Assembly: GCF_024197615.1 (NCBI RefSeq)
Contig: NZ_JAKUKE010000003.1
Coordinates: 103,684 to 167,683 of the forward strand
Direction: 5' to 3'
From: Desulfuromonas sp. KJ2020
Lineage (GTDB): Bacteria > Desulfobacterota > Desulfuromonadia > Desulfuromonadales > SZUA-540
DNA: 64,000 bases
Shown here: piece by piece, positions 33,397 to 43,648 of the stretch
Layout of the letters: each line of letters starts with the position of its first letter
Position numbering within the stretch: position 1 is the first letter of the stretch
The notes under the pieces: model-generated
What the model was told of the DNA's origin: nothing
The model's input: only the letters and a program-made list of their open reading frames with translations
Databases searched by the model: none
Program-made: the position numbers and the translations under genes

Positions 33397-34899
33397 TCAT
33401 TTATTCGCAACAGGGGCGCGCCCGTAGAGTCGGGTCATCTCCGCCAGGGTCTCGCTTTTATCCGCCGTCAGCTCTGCGCCGCGATAGCGCCAGCCCCAGT
33501 TGCCCCGACTGGTGCCGGGGGTGTTCATGCGGGCGGTGGCGTCGAGACCGAGGATATCCTGCATGGGCAGCACACACAGCCCCGCGACGCTCGCCAGGGC
33601 GCAGCGGATCAGGTCCCAGGGCATGGCGCGCAGGCTGCTCCCCAGATAGTTTCTCACGGCGGCTTTTTCGGTCGGAGTCAAGGCCTTCCACCAGCCGAGA
33701 GTGGTGTTGTTGTCGTGGGTACCCGTGTAGACGACGCAGTTCCGGGTGAGGTTGTGAGGGAGGTAGGGATTCTGCGGACCCGAACCGAAGGCGAACTGCA
33801 GGATCTTCATGCCGGGAAACCCGAAATCGTCCCGTAACGCTTCTACTTCCGGGGTGATGACCCCCAGATCTTCGGCGATAAGGGGGAGCGGGCCAAAGGC
33901 CGCCTGCAGTGTCTGGAAGAGTTGGCGGCCCGCCGCGGGCTGCCAGTGACCGCCGATGGCGGTTTTATCCGTAGCGGGGATGGCCCAGTACGATTCGAAG
34001 CCGCGAAAGTGGTCGATGCGCACCAGGTCGGTCAGCGTCAGGTTCCAGCCGAAGCGTGCCAGCCACCAGGAAAAATCCTGCTCCTGCAGGCGCTCCCAGT
34101 TGTAGAGGGGGTTCCCCCAACGCTGGCCGGTCGCGCTGAAATAGTCGGGAGGAACGCCGGCAACCAGGGTCGGATGCTGGTGTTCATCCAGATAGAAAAG
34201 CTGAGGATTGGCCCAGACGTCGGCGGAATCAAAGGCGACGAAGATCGGAATGTCCCCCATAATCCGCACCCCGCGCTGGTTGGCGTATTCCTTGAGAGCA
34301 AACCATTGCTCAAAGAAGACGAACTGGGCGTATTTCTCGACGGCAATCGGTTCACTGAGGTCTTCACTCCAGGCATGCAGCGCCTGCGCCTGGCGCCGCC
34401 GCAACGCTTCCGGCCACTGGTTCCAGCTCTTGTGCTGAAAGTGGTCTCGCAGCGCCTTGAACAGGGCATAGTCGTGCAGCCAATAGCCCTGCTCTTGGCT
34501 GAAGCGGTCAAAGGCGCTGGCGCGATCGGTCCCGCCCCGCCGAAAAAAAGCGGCCGCGCCTTTGCGTAACAGCCTCTCCTTGAGGGCGTGGACCTGATCG
34601 AAGTGGGCGGTTTCTTCCTCATAATCAATCCCCTGAAGGTCGACGGCGTCGAGATCCCCGTGGGCAACGAGCTCGTCCAGATCGATAAGGAGGGCGTTGC
34701 CGGCAAAAGCGGAGAGGGCGTTGTAGGGGGAATCGCCGTACCCCGTCGGGCCGAGGGGAAGAATCTGCCAGACGCTCTGCTGGCTGTCGACCAGAAAATC
34801 GATGAAGCGGCGGGCTTCCTGGCCCAGGCTGCCGAGGCCAAATCTCCCCGGTAGGGAGGTGGGGTGCAGAAGAATGCCGCTGGCGCGTGGTGTGAGCAT
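33397..34899 (-). CDS. malQ: 4-alpha-glucanotransferase
   Basis: 500 residues, the standard GH77 length. The catalytic regions are visible: nucleophile Asp in LVRIDHFRGFESYW, acid Glu in LIAEDLGVITPEV, and the transition-state Asp in YTGTHDNNTTLGWW. It transfers segments of alpha-1,4-glucan during glycogen or maltodextrin turnover. It starts 18 bp after the flavin-fold gene and is the third gene of a minus-strand operon. The operon partners (fatty-acid oxidation, flavin-binding) do not obviously share its pathway. Confidence 0.95.
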   Translation of the reverse strand: MLTPRASGILLHPTSLPGRFGLGSLGQEARRFIDFLVDSQQSVWQILPLGPTGYGDSPYNALSAFAGNALLIDLDELVAHGDLDAVDLQGIDYEEETAHFDQVHALKERLLRKGAAAFFRRGGTDRASAFDRFSQEQGYWLHDYALFKALRDHFQHKSWNQWPEALRRRQAQALHAWSEDLSEPIAVEKYAQFVFFEQWFALKEYANQRGVRIMGDIPIFVAFDSADVWANPQLFYLDEHQHPTLVAGVPPDYFSATGQRWGNPLYNWERLQEQDFSWWLARFGWNLTLTDLVRIDHFRGFESYWAIPATDKTAIGGHWQPAAGRQLFQTLQAAFGPLPLIAEDLGVITPEVEALRDDFGFPGMKILQFAFGSGPQNPYLPHNLTRNCVVYTGTHDNNTTLGWWKALTPTEKAAVRNYLGSSLRAMPWDLIRCALASVAGLCVLPMQDILGLDATARMNTPGTSRGNWGWRYRGAELTADKSETLAEMTRLYGRAPVANK

Positions 34900-34917
34900 G
34901 CCGGTGTCTCCAGAAGG

Positions 34918-35304
34918 TCAGGCGCTCTGGCCTGAGCCGATCAGGGGCAATTCCTTGTCAATCCGGAAGATGACCAGATAGCGGGTTTTCGGCAAATCGT
35001 CCCGCTTGCCGGGGTAGCGGCGGCTGAGAGTTTCAATCAGGGGCGAGTCAGTCTCTTCACGCACCTTGGTCAGAAAGAGCCTCTTGCCCCGGTAGCCCGG
35101 CCCCTCTTCGATGAACATGTAGGCGGCGTGCGGGTTGGACTGCAGGTTGTGGTGACTGAGCCGGTCGAGCATGATCATCGCCAGGTTCCCGTCGTCCATA
35201 ACGTGAGGGCGGGCATAGATGGCGCAGTCGACCCGGCCTTGGCCGTCCGCGGTGGAAAGAATACCCGTGCCCTGGGTGTTTTCAAAATAGTCGTGCAGAT
35301 TCAT
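34918..35304 (-). CDS. pyridoxamine-phosphate-oxidase-like flavin-binding protein
   Basis: 128 residues with the split-barrel FMN-binding fold pattern (GTGILSTADGQGRVDCAIYA, LSHHNLQSNPHAAYMFIE). Small proteins of this type bind FMN or F420 and reduce diverse compounds; the substrate is unknown. Located 52 bp after the fadB-like gene and 18 bp before malQ, on the same strand. Confidence 0.8.
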   Translation of the reverse strand: MNLHDYFENTQGTGILSTADGQGRVDCAIYARPHVMDDGNLAMIMLDRLSHHNLQSNPHAAYMFIEEGPGYRGKRLFLTKVREETDSPLIETLSRRYPGKRDDLPKTRYLVIFRIDKELPLIGSGQSA

Positions 35305-35356
35305 GATGGATTCTCCTCTTTAGGGGCGTTTTTCCTGGCGGAAGGCGGACCTTCCC

Positions 35357-37441
35357 TCAGGGATAGAAGCGCTCGTGGGTTTTCAGGAAGTCGCAGGGAT
35401 CGAAGCGATCCCCCAGAATCCCCTCCAGATCGGTCAACTCCAGGAAGAGGCGCCGCAGCCCCTCCTGGTCGGCCCAGCGGCACAGCCCGCCGGTGAAGGG
35501 GGGGAACCCGGTGCCGAAGATCATACCCGTGTCGATGTCCTCGGGACCGGCGACAATCTTTTCATCAAGACAGCGACCGGCCTCGTTGACCATCAAGAGC
35601 AGCAGCCGGCGCAGGTCAGCCTGAGTGGCTTCCCGATCGGCGGCGAGGTTGACCATGGGGCTGACCTCCTCGTTAGGCTTGGGATCCTGGCCGGACTCAT
35701 AGAGATAGAAACCTTTGCCTCCCTTCTTGCCGAGAAGGTTCCGACTGGCGACCTCATCGAGCAGGGGGCTGCGATGCAGGTAATGAAAGGCTTCGGCGAG
35801 GGTTTTGCCAACCTCGAAGGCCACGTCGATGCCGACTTCATCGATGAGGCGGAAGGGGCCCATGGGGAGCCCGAATTTTTTGGCCAGTCTGTCGACAGAG
35901 GTCCACTTGACTCCGGCGGCGGCGAGGAGGCAGGCCTCGTTCAGGTAGGCGCCCAGTAGTCGATTGACCAGAAAACCAGGGGAATCGGCAACCAGGATGG
36001 GGGTTTTGCCCAGCCGTGTGGCCGTTTCAAACAGGGTGGCGAGGGTATCGTCTTCGGTGTGCTGCCCTTTAATAATCTCCACCAGGGGCATGCGGTGTAC
36101 CGGGTTGAAAAAGTGCAGGCCGGCCACCCGGCCGGGGTTTTCGGCCACCTTCTGCAGTTCGGTGACCGACAGGGCCGAGGTATTGGTGGCGAAGAGGCCC
36201 TGGGTGGGGAGGACCGTTTCAAGCTCCCTCAGGACAGACTGCTTGACGTCCATGTTCTCGACCACGGCTTCAACCACCAGATCCATTTTGGAAAAGCCCT
36301 GGTAGCCCACCTGTCCGCTCAGCCGCGCCATCTTTTCGTTGATCTGGGCCTCGGTGGCCTTTTTGCGCCCGAAAAGTTCCCGGGCCCGGGCCAGCCCCCG
36401 GTCAACGGAATCCTGCCGGATGTCCGTCAGGGTGACCTCCATCCCCCTATCTACCATAAGCTGGGCAATTTCGGCACCCATGACGCCGGCGCCGACAACG
36501 CCGACCTGCCCGACCTTCCTGGCCGTTCCGGGGGGCGCCCCGGCTTTTTTGGGGCGCTGGCTGAGAAAGAAGACGTGGACCAGGTTGCGACATTCAGGGG
36601 TGACGATCAGCTCACCAAGCGCCTGGGCCTCCATTTCGAGCCCCCGACTCAGGGGAAGGTTCCAGCTCTGCTTGATGACTTCCAGCGCTTTTAAGGGGGC
36701 AGGATAATGGCCACCCGTCTCTTCCAGTACCTTTTGGCGGGCCTGGTGGAAAAGTGCCGTCCGCCCGAGGGGGTTCCTCTCCAACATCCAGGTGCGGACG
36801 CTGTCCTTTTTGGATGGCGGCAGTTCGCCCTCCTGCGCCAGCCTCTCCACCCGGGCCAGGGCGGCGCTCTGCAGTTCCACCGGCGCCACGCAGTCGTCCG
36901 CCAGGCCCATGTCCAGGGCCTTGGTCGCCGACAGGGTGCGGCCGCTGAGGATAAGGTCGAGGGCGTTGCTCAGCCCGACCAGACGGGGCAGCCGCTGGGT
37001 GCCGCCAAAACCGGGGAGAATGCCCAGTTTTATTTCCGGCAGGGCCAGATGGGCGCCTTCGGCCAGGATACGGCTGCTGCAGGCGAGCGCGAATTCCGTC
37101 CCGCCGCCCAAACAATGGCCGTGGATGGCGGCGACGGTGGGGATGGGCAGTTCGGCCCAAATTCCGAGAATCTCCTGACCCCGCCGGGCGAGCTCCGCTC
37201 CTTCCGCGGCGGAACTGACTTTGGTGAAGCTGCCGATGTCGGCACCGGCAATAAAGCCCGCCTCTTTGGCGCTTTGGATAATGGCCCCGCGAAGATCCTC
37301 ATCCCGCTCCAGTTCCAGGGCGACTTGTTCCAGGGCCTGGAGGAACTCCTCGTTGAGGAGGTTGACCTTCCCCTCGGGGGAATCCAAAGTGACGCGGGCA
37401 ATGCCGTCCTCTACCGTGTAGCGTACGTACTGGTCATTCAT
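35357..37441 (-). CDS. fatty acid oxidation complex alpha subunit (enoyl-CoA hydratase / 3-hydroxyacyl-CoA dehydrogenase)
   Basis: 694 residues from ATG 37441 (GAAGGAGAAACC). The N-terminal crotonase domain has the two catalytic glutamates (GGGTEFALAC and LPEIKLGILPGFGG). Next comes the NAD-binding 3-hydroxyacyl-CoA dehydrogenase domain (VGVVGAGVMGAEIAQ) with the catalytic histidine region HFFNPVHRMPLVE. It carries out the two middle steps of beta-oxidation. FadB and FadJ both fit, and no fadA-like thiolase is adjacent. Divergent from the Lon-like gene; 208 bp of upstream DNA is available for promoters. Confidence 0.92.
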   Translation of the reverse strand: MNDQYVRYTVEDGIARVTLDSPEGKVNLLNEEFLQALEQVALELERDEDLRGAIIQSAKEAGFIAGADIGSFTKVSSAAEGAELARRGQEILGIWAELPIPTVAAIHGHCLGGGTEFALACSSRILAEGAHLALPEIKLGILPGFGGTQRLPRLVGLSNALDLILSGRTLSATKALDMGLADDCVAPVELQSAALARVERLAQEGELPPSKKDSVRTWMLERNPLGRTALFHQARQKVLEETGGHYPAPLKALEVIKQSWNLPLSRGLEMEAQALGELIVTPECRNLVHVFFLSQRPKKAGAPPGTARKVGQVGVVGAGVMGAEIAQLMVDRGMEVTLTDIRQDSVDRGLARARELFGRKKATEAQINEKMARLSGQVGYQGFSKMDLVVEAVVENMDVKQSVLRELETVLPTQGLFATNTSALSVTELQKVAENPGRVAGLHFFNPVHRMPLVEIIKGQHTEDDTLATLFETATRLGKTPILVADSPGFLVNRLLGAYLNEACLLAAAGVKWTSVDRLAKKFGLPMGPFRLIDEVGIDVAFEVGKTLAEAFHYLHRSPLLDEVASRNLLGKKGGKGFYLYESGQDPKPNEEVSPMVNLAADREATQADLRRLLLLMVNEAGRCLDEKIVAGPEDIDTGMIFGTGFPPFTGGLCRWADQEGLRRLFLELTDLEGILGDRFDPCDFLKTHERFYP

Positions 37442-37649
37442 GGTTTCTCCTTCTGCGCGTCGGATGTTCAACCACAAGGATACCCGCTGGACGGCAGGGA
37501 TCAATGCTCCGGGTTGTCTTTTCCTGCGACGAACGCGCTGACTCGACCAGGCGGCTTGTGATCCGCCCACAGGCTGCTACACTTCAACAGTAAGTCAAAA
37601 TCACTGAAAACGTTGAATTTATCCAAACTTAACAAAGAGGGAGACAAGA

Positions 37650-40067
37650 GTGGATACTTATCGACTGGCCCCAGAGGAACTGACCTGGCGTTGCGATCCG
37701 GCCCAATTCGAATTTGCCACGACCCGTGACATCTCCTGCCTGGAAGGAACCATCGGACAGGATCGGGCCCTGACGGCCATCGAATTTGGGCTGGGGATAG
37801 GGGACAGCGGCTTCAATATTTTCATCCTCGGTGAACCGGGCACCGGGCGCTCTTCCACCATCAAGAAGATGCTCAAATCGCGGGCCGCCGACGAGCCGGT
37901 GCCGGATGACTGGTGCTATCTCTACGATTTCGCTGACGGGGCTAGGCCCGCCTATCTGCGTCTGCCGGCCGGACAGGGCAAGGAGCTGCAGAAAGACGTC
38001 GACACCCTGATTGGTCGGCTGGCGGAGGAGATACCCAAGATCTTTGAAAGCAAAGAATATGAGCAGCATAAGAACCGCCTGGCCGCCGAATCGCAGGAGC
38101 GTCACAAGAAGCTTTTTCAGACCCTGGAAGAGAAGGTCAACGAAGAAGGTTTCATTCTGCAGCGGACCGTGAGCGGACTGGTGCTGGTGCCCACCCAGGA
38201 CGGACATCCCATCTCCCAGCAGGAATACGAGGAGCTCTCCGAAAAGGACCGGGCGAGTCTCGAAAAAAAGGGAGAGGTGCTGCAGGAGCAGCTCAATGAG
38301 GTGCTGCGGCGGGTGCGGGAGCTGGAAAAGAAATTGCGGGCGGCCACGGAAGAGATGGAAAAAGATGTGCTGATGGCCGCCATCGGTCATCTTTTTGATG
38401 AGCTCGAAGAGAAGTACGGCAAGTTTGAAAAGGTGCTCGAGCACTTTGCCCACTGCAAGAAGGATATCCTCGAACACATCGACGCCTTCCGCCCCAGCCA
38501 GGGGCCGCAGATCATGCTCCCCGGCATGAAGGGCAACGATCAGGAGTCTGTCTTCGAGCGCTACAAGGTGAACCTGTTCGTGGATAACAGCGAACAGAAG
38601 GGCTCGCCTGTCGTCTATGAAGCCAACCCCACCTACTTCAATCTCTTCGGGCGCATCGAACACATCATCCAGATGGGCAATGCCTCCACCAACTTCACCA
38701 TGGTCAAGGCGGGAGCCATTCATCGCGCCAACGGCGGCTATCTCATTCTCGACTGCCGCGAGGTGTTGATCAATCTCTTCTCCTATGAAGCCCTCAAGCG
38801 CTGCATCCGCAACAAGGAGGTCAAAATCGAGGACCTGATGGAGCAGTACCGCCTCATCTCCACCGTGTCCCTCAAGCCGCAGCCCATCCCTCTTGACTGC
38901 AAGATCATCCTCATCGGCACCCCCATGCTCTACTATCTCCTCTACCAGCTCGACCCTGATTTCCGTAAGCTGTTCAAGGTGAAGGCCGACTTCGACCGCA
39001 TGATGAAAAACACCTGGGAGAACGTGCAGCAGTACGCACTCTTTGTGGCGACGCACTGCCGGGATGAGGATCTGCTCCCCTTCAAACCGACCGGGGTGGC
39101 GAGGGTGGTAGAGTATGCCGCCCGGCTCATTGAGGATCAGAACCGCCTGTCTTCGCGCTTCATCGATCTGGCCGACCTTATCCGGGAGGCCTCCTTCTAT
39201 GCGGGGCAACAGGGCAGTTCCACCGTGGATGGCAGCCATGTGCAGCTGGCGGTGGATGCCAAGGTGTACCGTTCCAACAAGACCGAGGAACGCCTGCAGG
39301 AATTCATCGAGGATGGGACCATCCTGGTCGATACCGAGGGCGAAGTGGTCGGGCAGGTCAACGGCCTCTCCGTCTATCTGCTGGGAGACTACTCTTTCGG
39401 CAAACCCTCGCGCCTGACTGTGCGGACCTATATGGGGAAGGGGGGCGTGGTCAATATCGAGCGGGAAGTCAAACTCTCCGGCCCCATCCACGATAAAGGG
39501 GTACTGATTCTGACCGGCTTTTTCGGCGAGCGCTTTGCCCAGGACAAACCCCTGTCCTTTGCCGCTTCCATCGGCTTCGAGCAGTCCTACGCCGGGGTGG
39601 AGGGGGACAGCGCCTCCTCCGCCGAACTCTACGGCCTGCTCTCGTCTCTCTCCCGCCTACCCCTTCGTCAGGGCATCGCCGTGACCGGCTCGGTCAACCA
39701 GCGCGGGCAGATCCAGCCTATCGGCGGGGTCAACGAGAAGATCGAAGGGTTCTTTGCCGTCTGCAAAGCCAAGGGCCTGACGGGGGAGCAGGGGGTGATC
39801 ATCCCGGTGCAGAATCGGAAGAACCTTATGCTGCACGAGGAGGTCATTACCGCTGTGCGTGAGGGTAAATTCAGTATCTGGTCGGTCTCCACCATCGACG
39901 AAGGGATTGAACTTCTCACGGGGGTGCCGGCCGGCGAGTTGCAGGATGATGGCAGCTGGCCGGAAGGGACGGTGAATTTTCTGGTGGATAAGCGCCTGCG
40001 GGATATGGCGGAACAACTCCGTCGGTTTTCGGCGGGCAAAGACCCCGATAAGAACGACAAAGGTTGA
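37650..40067 (+). CDS. Lon-like ATP-dependent protease (AAA_32 / Lon_2 type)
   Basis: 805 residues, start GTG after GAGGGAGAC. The ATPase domain has P-loop GEPGTGRSS near residue 68. A long coiled-coil region (about 130-260) is inserted before the rest of the AAA module. The C-terminal Lon protease domain has the GDSAS serine (about Ser656) and the lysine of GGVNEKIEG (Lys697), forming the Ser-Lys dyad. There is no LON substrate-binding domain, unlike classic LonA. Likely soluble and involved in protein quality control. Confidence 0.9.
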   Translation: MDTYRLAPEELTWRCDPAQFEFATTRDISCLEGTIGQDRALTAIEFGLGIGDSGFNIFILGEPGTGRSSTIKKMLKSRAADEPVPDDWCYLYDFADGARPAYLRLPAGQGKELQKDVDTLIGRLAEEIPKIFESKEYEQHKNRLAAESQERHKKLFQTLEEKVNEEGFILQRTVSGLVLVPTQDGHPISQQEYEELSEKDRASLEKKGEVLQEQLNEVLRRVRELEKKLRAATEEMEKDVLMAAIGHLFDELEEKYGKFEKVLEHFAHCKKDILEHIDAFRPSQGPQIMLPGMKGNDQESVFERYKVNLFVDNSEQKGSPVVYEANPTYFNLFGRIEHIIQMGNASTNFTMVKAGAIHRANGGYLILDCREVLINLFSYEALKRCIRNKEVKIEDLMEQYRLISTVSLKPQPIPLDCKIILIGTPMLYYLLYQLDPDFRKLFKVKADFDRMMKNTWENVQQYALFVATHCRDEDLLPFKPTGVARVVEYAARLIEDQNRLSSRFIDLADLIREASFYAGQQGSSTVDGSHVQLAVDAKVYRSNKTEERLQEFIEDGTILVDTEGEVVGQVNGLSVYLLGDYSFGKPSRLTVRTYMGKGGVVNIEREVKLSGPIHDKGVLILTGFFGERFAQDKPLSFAASIGFEQSYAGVEGDSASSAELYGLLSSLSRLPLRQGIAVTGSVNQRGQIQPIGGVNEKIEGFFAVCKAKGLTGEQGVIIPVQNRKNLMLHEEVITAVREGKFSIWSVSTIDEGIELLTGVPAGELQDDGSWPEGTVNFLVDKRLRDMAEQLRRFSAGKDPDKNDKG

Positions 40068-40150
40068 AATCCCGCGCCCTTTCTAACGGGGGAGTCGGTC
40101 GGTGACTTTTTTTGTCTCTCCCCCCGTGGCCTGGGGCCATCGTATGGCAG

Positions 40151-40182
40151 GCGGCAGGTTCTTCACCGGACCTGCCGCTTTT
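40151..40182 (+). terminator. intrinsic terminator after the Lon-like gene
   Basis: A 9-bp perfect stem (GCGGCAGGT / ACCTGCCGC), 10-nt loop, then four T. The gap 40068-40311 holds this hairpin and otherwise no recognised feature. Confidence 0.8.
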
Positions 40183-40311
40183 CGCGTTTCCCCTGTTTCC
40201 CCCACCCCGTGGGGCCGTTGCCGGTTCGGTGACCATTATCCCTTCACGGTGGAACGCAATTTGCTAGGACATACCAACTACCCTCAGGTCCTTGTTCCCC
40301 CGGATGACTTC

Positions 40312-42852
40312 ATGATGCTATTTCGTCGCATTTTCGCTCCCTGGTTTGCCGGGCTGCTCCTTCTGCTGCTGGTTCTGCTGGCCATTCTGTTCAATGCCCC
40401 ATCGCTGCGCCGTCTTGACTACCCCCTGCTGGACGCTCTCAGCCGCTATCGAAGCATCCCGGCCGGCGGACAGGTTGCTGTTGTTGCTATCGATCGGGAC
40501 AGCCTCGCCGAACTGGGGGACTGGCCCTGGCCGCGCAGTGTTCTGGCTCGTCTGGTGGAGCGCCTGACAGCGCAAAAGGTCCGTGCCATCGGGATCTATC
40601 TTCCGCTGACCTATCCGGAGGCTGTACCTGCCCTGGAACGGATTCGAGAGCTGAAAAAGCAGGCTCAGTCCCCGGAGGCGCCGGTGATTTTTGCGGTTCA
40701 GGCAGGGCTCACGGCCCCCCTTGATCAGCTCGAGGCCGATTTTCATGGCGATGCGGCCCTGGCTCGCGCCCTCACTGACGGCAAAGTCGTGCTGCCCGTG
40801 CTCTGCGAGTTTTCTGCCAAAGAAGCCCGTATGGCGATTCCTCTGGCGGATTCCCCCCCTTGGACTCTGGCCGCCCCCGACATGACCATGGATCTGCCCG
40901 CCCTGCTGGGAGCTCTGCGTCACCCGTTTGCCGCCATGGCCTATCCTCTGCCCCGGCCTACGGCGATCATTCCACCCTTTACGCCTCTGGCCAGTGCCGC
41001 CGCGGCCCTGGGGCATTCGCTTGTGCTGCCCGATGAAGACGGCTCGATCAGAAAAACGGCGCTCTTTGTCGCGGTTGGTGACCGTTTTGTTCCCTCGTTG
41101 CCCTTGAGTCTGGCTGCCGTTTCTCTGGGAGTATCCCCCTCAAATTGGAAGATAGTGGATGACCGCCGCGACTTTTTCGGGCTCGAATTGAACTCGGTGC
41201 GCATCCCCACGGACCCGGGTTTCCGGCTGCTGCTTCACCCGGATCCCACCGAGAACGCAGTGGCGGTTTTCTCCGCTGCGCGCCTTCTGGCCGGCGACAT
41301 CTCTCCTGGCACCTTGCAGGGCAAGACCGTTCTCATCGGTCTTTCGGCCCCTGAGACTGCGACTTTGTTTTCTGGCCCCGGCGGGTGGCAGCCGCCTCCC
41401 GTTCACGTTGGCGCCCGGACGGTGGCGACGATTCTGGCGGGAGCGGCCCTGGCCGTCCCCCCTTGGGGATGGGGGCTGGAGGTGGCGGTTCTGCTCTACT
41501 TCGGTTTCTTTCTGCTTTTTGTTCTGCCCCGCATCAGCCTGCGCATGGGGGCTGTGATTCTGGCCATTTTTCTGGCAACCTGGTACGCGCTGAGCAGCGC
41601 CCTTCTGGTGTCCCTCGGCTATTGGGTGTCACCCCTCTCCGCGACCTGCTTTGCGGTGGCCGGCTTTGCGCTTCTGGGGTTTTTTCGCTGGCTGGCGGTC
41701 GCCCGGGAACGCAGCGAGAAAACAATTACCAACAAACTGCAGGGGGTGGCCTTCCAGGGGCAGGGGATGCTCGATCTGGCGCTGGAAAAATTCATGGCCT
41801 GTCCGCCCCACGATGCTTCCGTGCGGGAGTTGCTCTATCACCTCGGCCTTGATTTTGAGCGCAAGAGAATGTTCTCTAAAGCCGTCACGGTTTATGAACA
41901 GCTCGCGCGGCAGGGAAAATTCAGGGATGTCGCCGCCCGCCTGGCAAAGCTGCGCCAGGGGGCGTCTCCGGTCTCTTTCGCCGCCAACGGCAGACAGGAA
42001 TCGACCCTGGTCCTTGATCCCGGCGCGATAACGCCGACATTGGGACGCTATGAGGTTCTGCGGGAACTTGGGCAGGGGGCCATGGGTACTGTTTACCTGG
42101 GCCGGGATCCCAGGATCAACCGCGAAGTGGCCATCAAGACGCTCAGCTATGCCGCGATTGAGCCGGAAAAACTGGGAGAGGTCAAGGAACGCTTTTTTCG
42201 CGAGGCGGAAGCGGCCGGTCGCCTCAACCACCCCAATATCGTCACCATATACGATGTGGGGGAGGATCATGATATGGCCTACATGGCCATGGAGCTGCTG
42301 GAGGGAGGGGATTTGAGCCGGCACTGCCAGCAAGGCCGCCTGCTTGGCCCGGCCGAGGTGCTCCGCATCGTCTCCAAGGTGGCCGCCGCACTTGAATATG
42401 CTCACGAGCATGAAGTCGTCCACCGCGACATCAAGCCCGGCAACATCATGCTGACGACCAGCGGCCAGGTCAAGGTCACGGATTTCGGCATCGCCCGCCT
42501 GGTACCGAACTCCCGGACGCAGACGGGCGTCATTCTCGGCACCCCCAGCTATATGTCTCCCGAACAGGTGGCCGGCAAAAAGGTCGATGGTCGTTCCGAT
42601 CTCTTTTCGCTGGGGGTTGTGTTGTACGAATTGCTCAGCGGTGAGAAGCCCTTCCAGGGAGACAGCCTCGGTGCCCTCATGTTTGCTATTGCCAACGCCA
42701 CCTATACCCCCTTACGGGAAATCGCACCCGACGTGCCGGAGTGCTGTCTGCCGATAGTCGAGAAACTTCTGGCCAAAACCCAGACCCGGCGTTATGCCAA
42801 AGCCGGTCAGGTTTTAAAGGACCTGCAGGCTTGCCTGCGGGAGACAGGGTGA
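40312..42852 (+). CDS. CHASE2-domain membrane serine/threonine protein kinase
   Basis: 846 residues from ATG 40312; the ribosome site is weak and longer in-frame starts exist. The order is a membrane helix (about 8-28), an extracytoplasmic CHASE2 sensor (about 40-340), three membrane helices (about 370-460), a helical linker, and a eukaryotic-type kinase domain (about 578-845). The kinase motifs are complete: GQGAMGTVYLG, the ATP lysine in VAIKTL, VVHRDIKPGNIML, VTDFGIAR and GTPSYMSPE. The phosphatase and FHA genes that follow at 4-bp spacing complete a signalling cassette. Confidence 0.92.
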   Translation: MMLFRRIFAPWFAGLLLLLLVLLAILFNAPSLRRLDYPLLDALSRYRSIPAGGQVAVVAIDRDSLAELGDWPWPRSVLARLVERLTAQKVRAIGIYLPLTYPEAVPALERIRELKKQAQSPEAPVIFAVQAGLTAPLDQLEADFHGDAALARALTDGKVVLPVLCEFSAKEARMAIPLADSPPWTLAAPDMTMDLPALLGALRHPFAAMAYPLPRPTAIIPPFTPLASAAAALGHSLVLPDEDGSIRKTALFVAVGDRFVPSLPLSLAAVSLGVSPSNWKIVDDRRDFFGLELNSVRIPTDPGFRLLLHPDPTENAVAVFSAARLLAGDISPGTLQGKTVLIGLSAPETATLFSGPGGWQPPPVHVGARTVATILAGAALAVPPWGWGLEVAVLLYFGFFLLFVLPRISLRMGAVILAIFLATWYALSSALLVSLGYWVSPLSATCFAVAGFALLGFFRWLAVARERSEKTITNKLQGVAFQGQGMLDLALEKFMACPPHDASVRELLYHLGLDFERKRMFSKAVTVYEQLARQGKFRDVAARLAKLRQGASPVSFAANGRQESTLVLDPGAITPTLGRYEVLRELGQGAMGTVYLGRDPRINREVAIKTLSYAAIEPEKLGEVKERFFREAEAAGRLNHPNIVTIYDVGEDHDMAYMAMELLEGGDLSRHCQQGRLLGPAEVLRIVSKVAAALEYAHEHEVVHRDIKPGNIMLTTSGQVKVTDFGIARLVPNSRTQTGVILGTPSYMSPEQVAGKKVDGRSDLFSLGVVLYELLSGEKPFQGDSLGALMFAIANATYTPLREIAPDVPECCLPIVEKLLAKTQTRRYAKAGQVLKDLQACLRETG

Positions 42853-42855
42853 CCG

Positions 42856-43644
42856 ATGCGCCTCCTATCCTGGGGACAGACCGACCAGGGGCTGCTTCGT
42901 GAAAACAACGAGGACAGCTTCACCCTTTGCCCCGACCAGGGCCTCTTCGTTGTGGCCGATGGCATGGGTGGCTATGCGGCCGGTGAGGTGGCCAGCAGTC
43001 TCGCGGTTCGCGAGGTGCGGCAATTTGTGGAGGGCTTGGCCCGCGACCGGGCCCTTGCCGACGGGTCGGCGGACGAGGTACTGCGCCAGGCTCTGCTGGC
43101 TGCTGATGAAGCGGTTTCCCGCGAGGCTCGCGACAACCCGGGCTGGCGTGGCATGGGCTGCACGCTGGTGGTCGCCTGGATCCAGGGCGAGCGGCTGACT
43201 GTCGCCCACGTCGGCGATAGCCGACTCTATCGGATACGTGGCGGAAATATCGAACCGTTGACCGAAGATCACACCCTGGTCCACGAGCAGGTTCTCCAGG
43301 GCCTGATCTCCCCGGCCGAGGCGACTCTTTCACCCCACCGCCATGTGCTGACCCGGGCTCTGGGTTCTTTTCCAAATACAGAGGTTTCTGTCGCTCCGTT
43401 CACTATCGAAGAGGGGGATCGATACCTGCTGTGTACCGACGGTCTCACCGACATGCTTGACGACGAAACCATCCTGTCTCTGGTCCTGTCGACGGACGAC
43501 CCGCGCACCGTCTGTGCCCGTCTGGTCGACGCGGCCAATGCCGCCGGTGGGAAGGACAATATTACCGCCGTGCTGCTTTTTTGTCAGCCCAACGGCATCA
43601 GCCGATTTTTCTCGGAACGGCTGCCACGATTGAGGAGGGAATAG
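42856..43644 (+). CDS. PP2C-family serine/threonine phosphatase (Stp/PrpC type)
   Basis: 262 residues. The metal-binding PP2C motifs appear in order: ENNEDSF, VVADGMGGYAAGEVAS, VAHVGDSRLYRI, LLCTDGLTDMLDD and GGKDNITAVL. It reverses phosphorylation by the kinase encoded 3 bp upstream. A catalytic domain only, cytoplasmic. Confidence 0.93.
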   Translation: MRLLSWGQTDQGLLRENNEDSFTLCPDQGLFVVADGMGGYAAGEVASSLAVREVRQFVEGLARDRALADGSADEVLRQALLAADEAVSREARDNPGWRGMGCTLVVAWIQGERLTVAHVGDSRLYRIRGGNIEPLTEDHTLVHEQVLQGLISPAEATLSPHRHVLTRALGSFPNTEVSVAPFTIEEGDRYLLCTDGLTDMLDDETILSLVLSTDDPRTVCARLVDAANAAGGKDNITAVLLFCQPNGISRFFSERLPRLRRE

Positions 43645-43648
43645 GGAA

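Noticed and set aside
37629-39491. 620-residue open frame on the minus strand
   Set aside because: Lies wholly inside the Lon-like protease gene on the other strand. It has low-complexity His/Leu/Glu composition and no recognisable motif: a codon-bias shadow.
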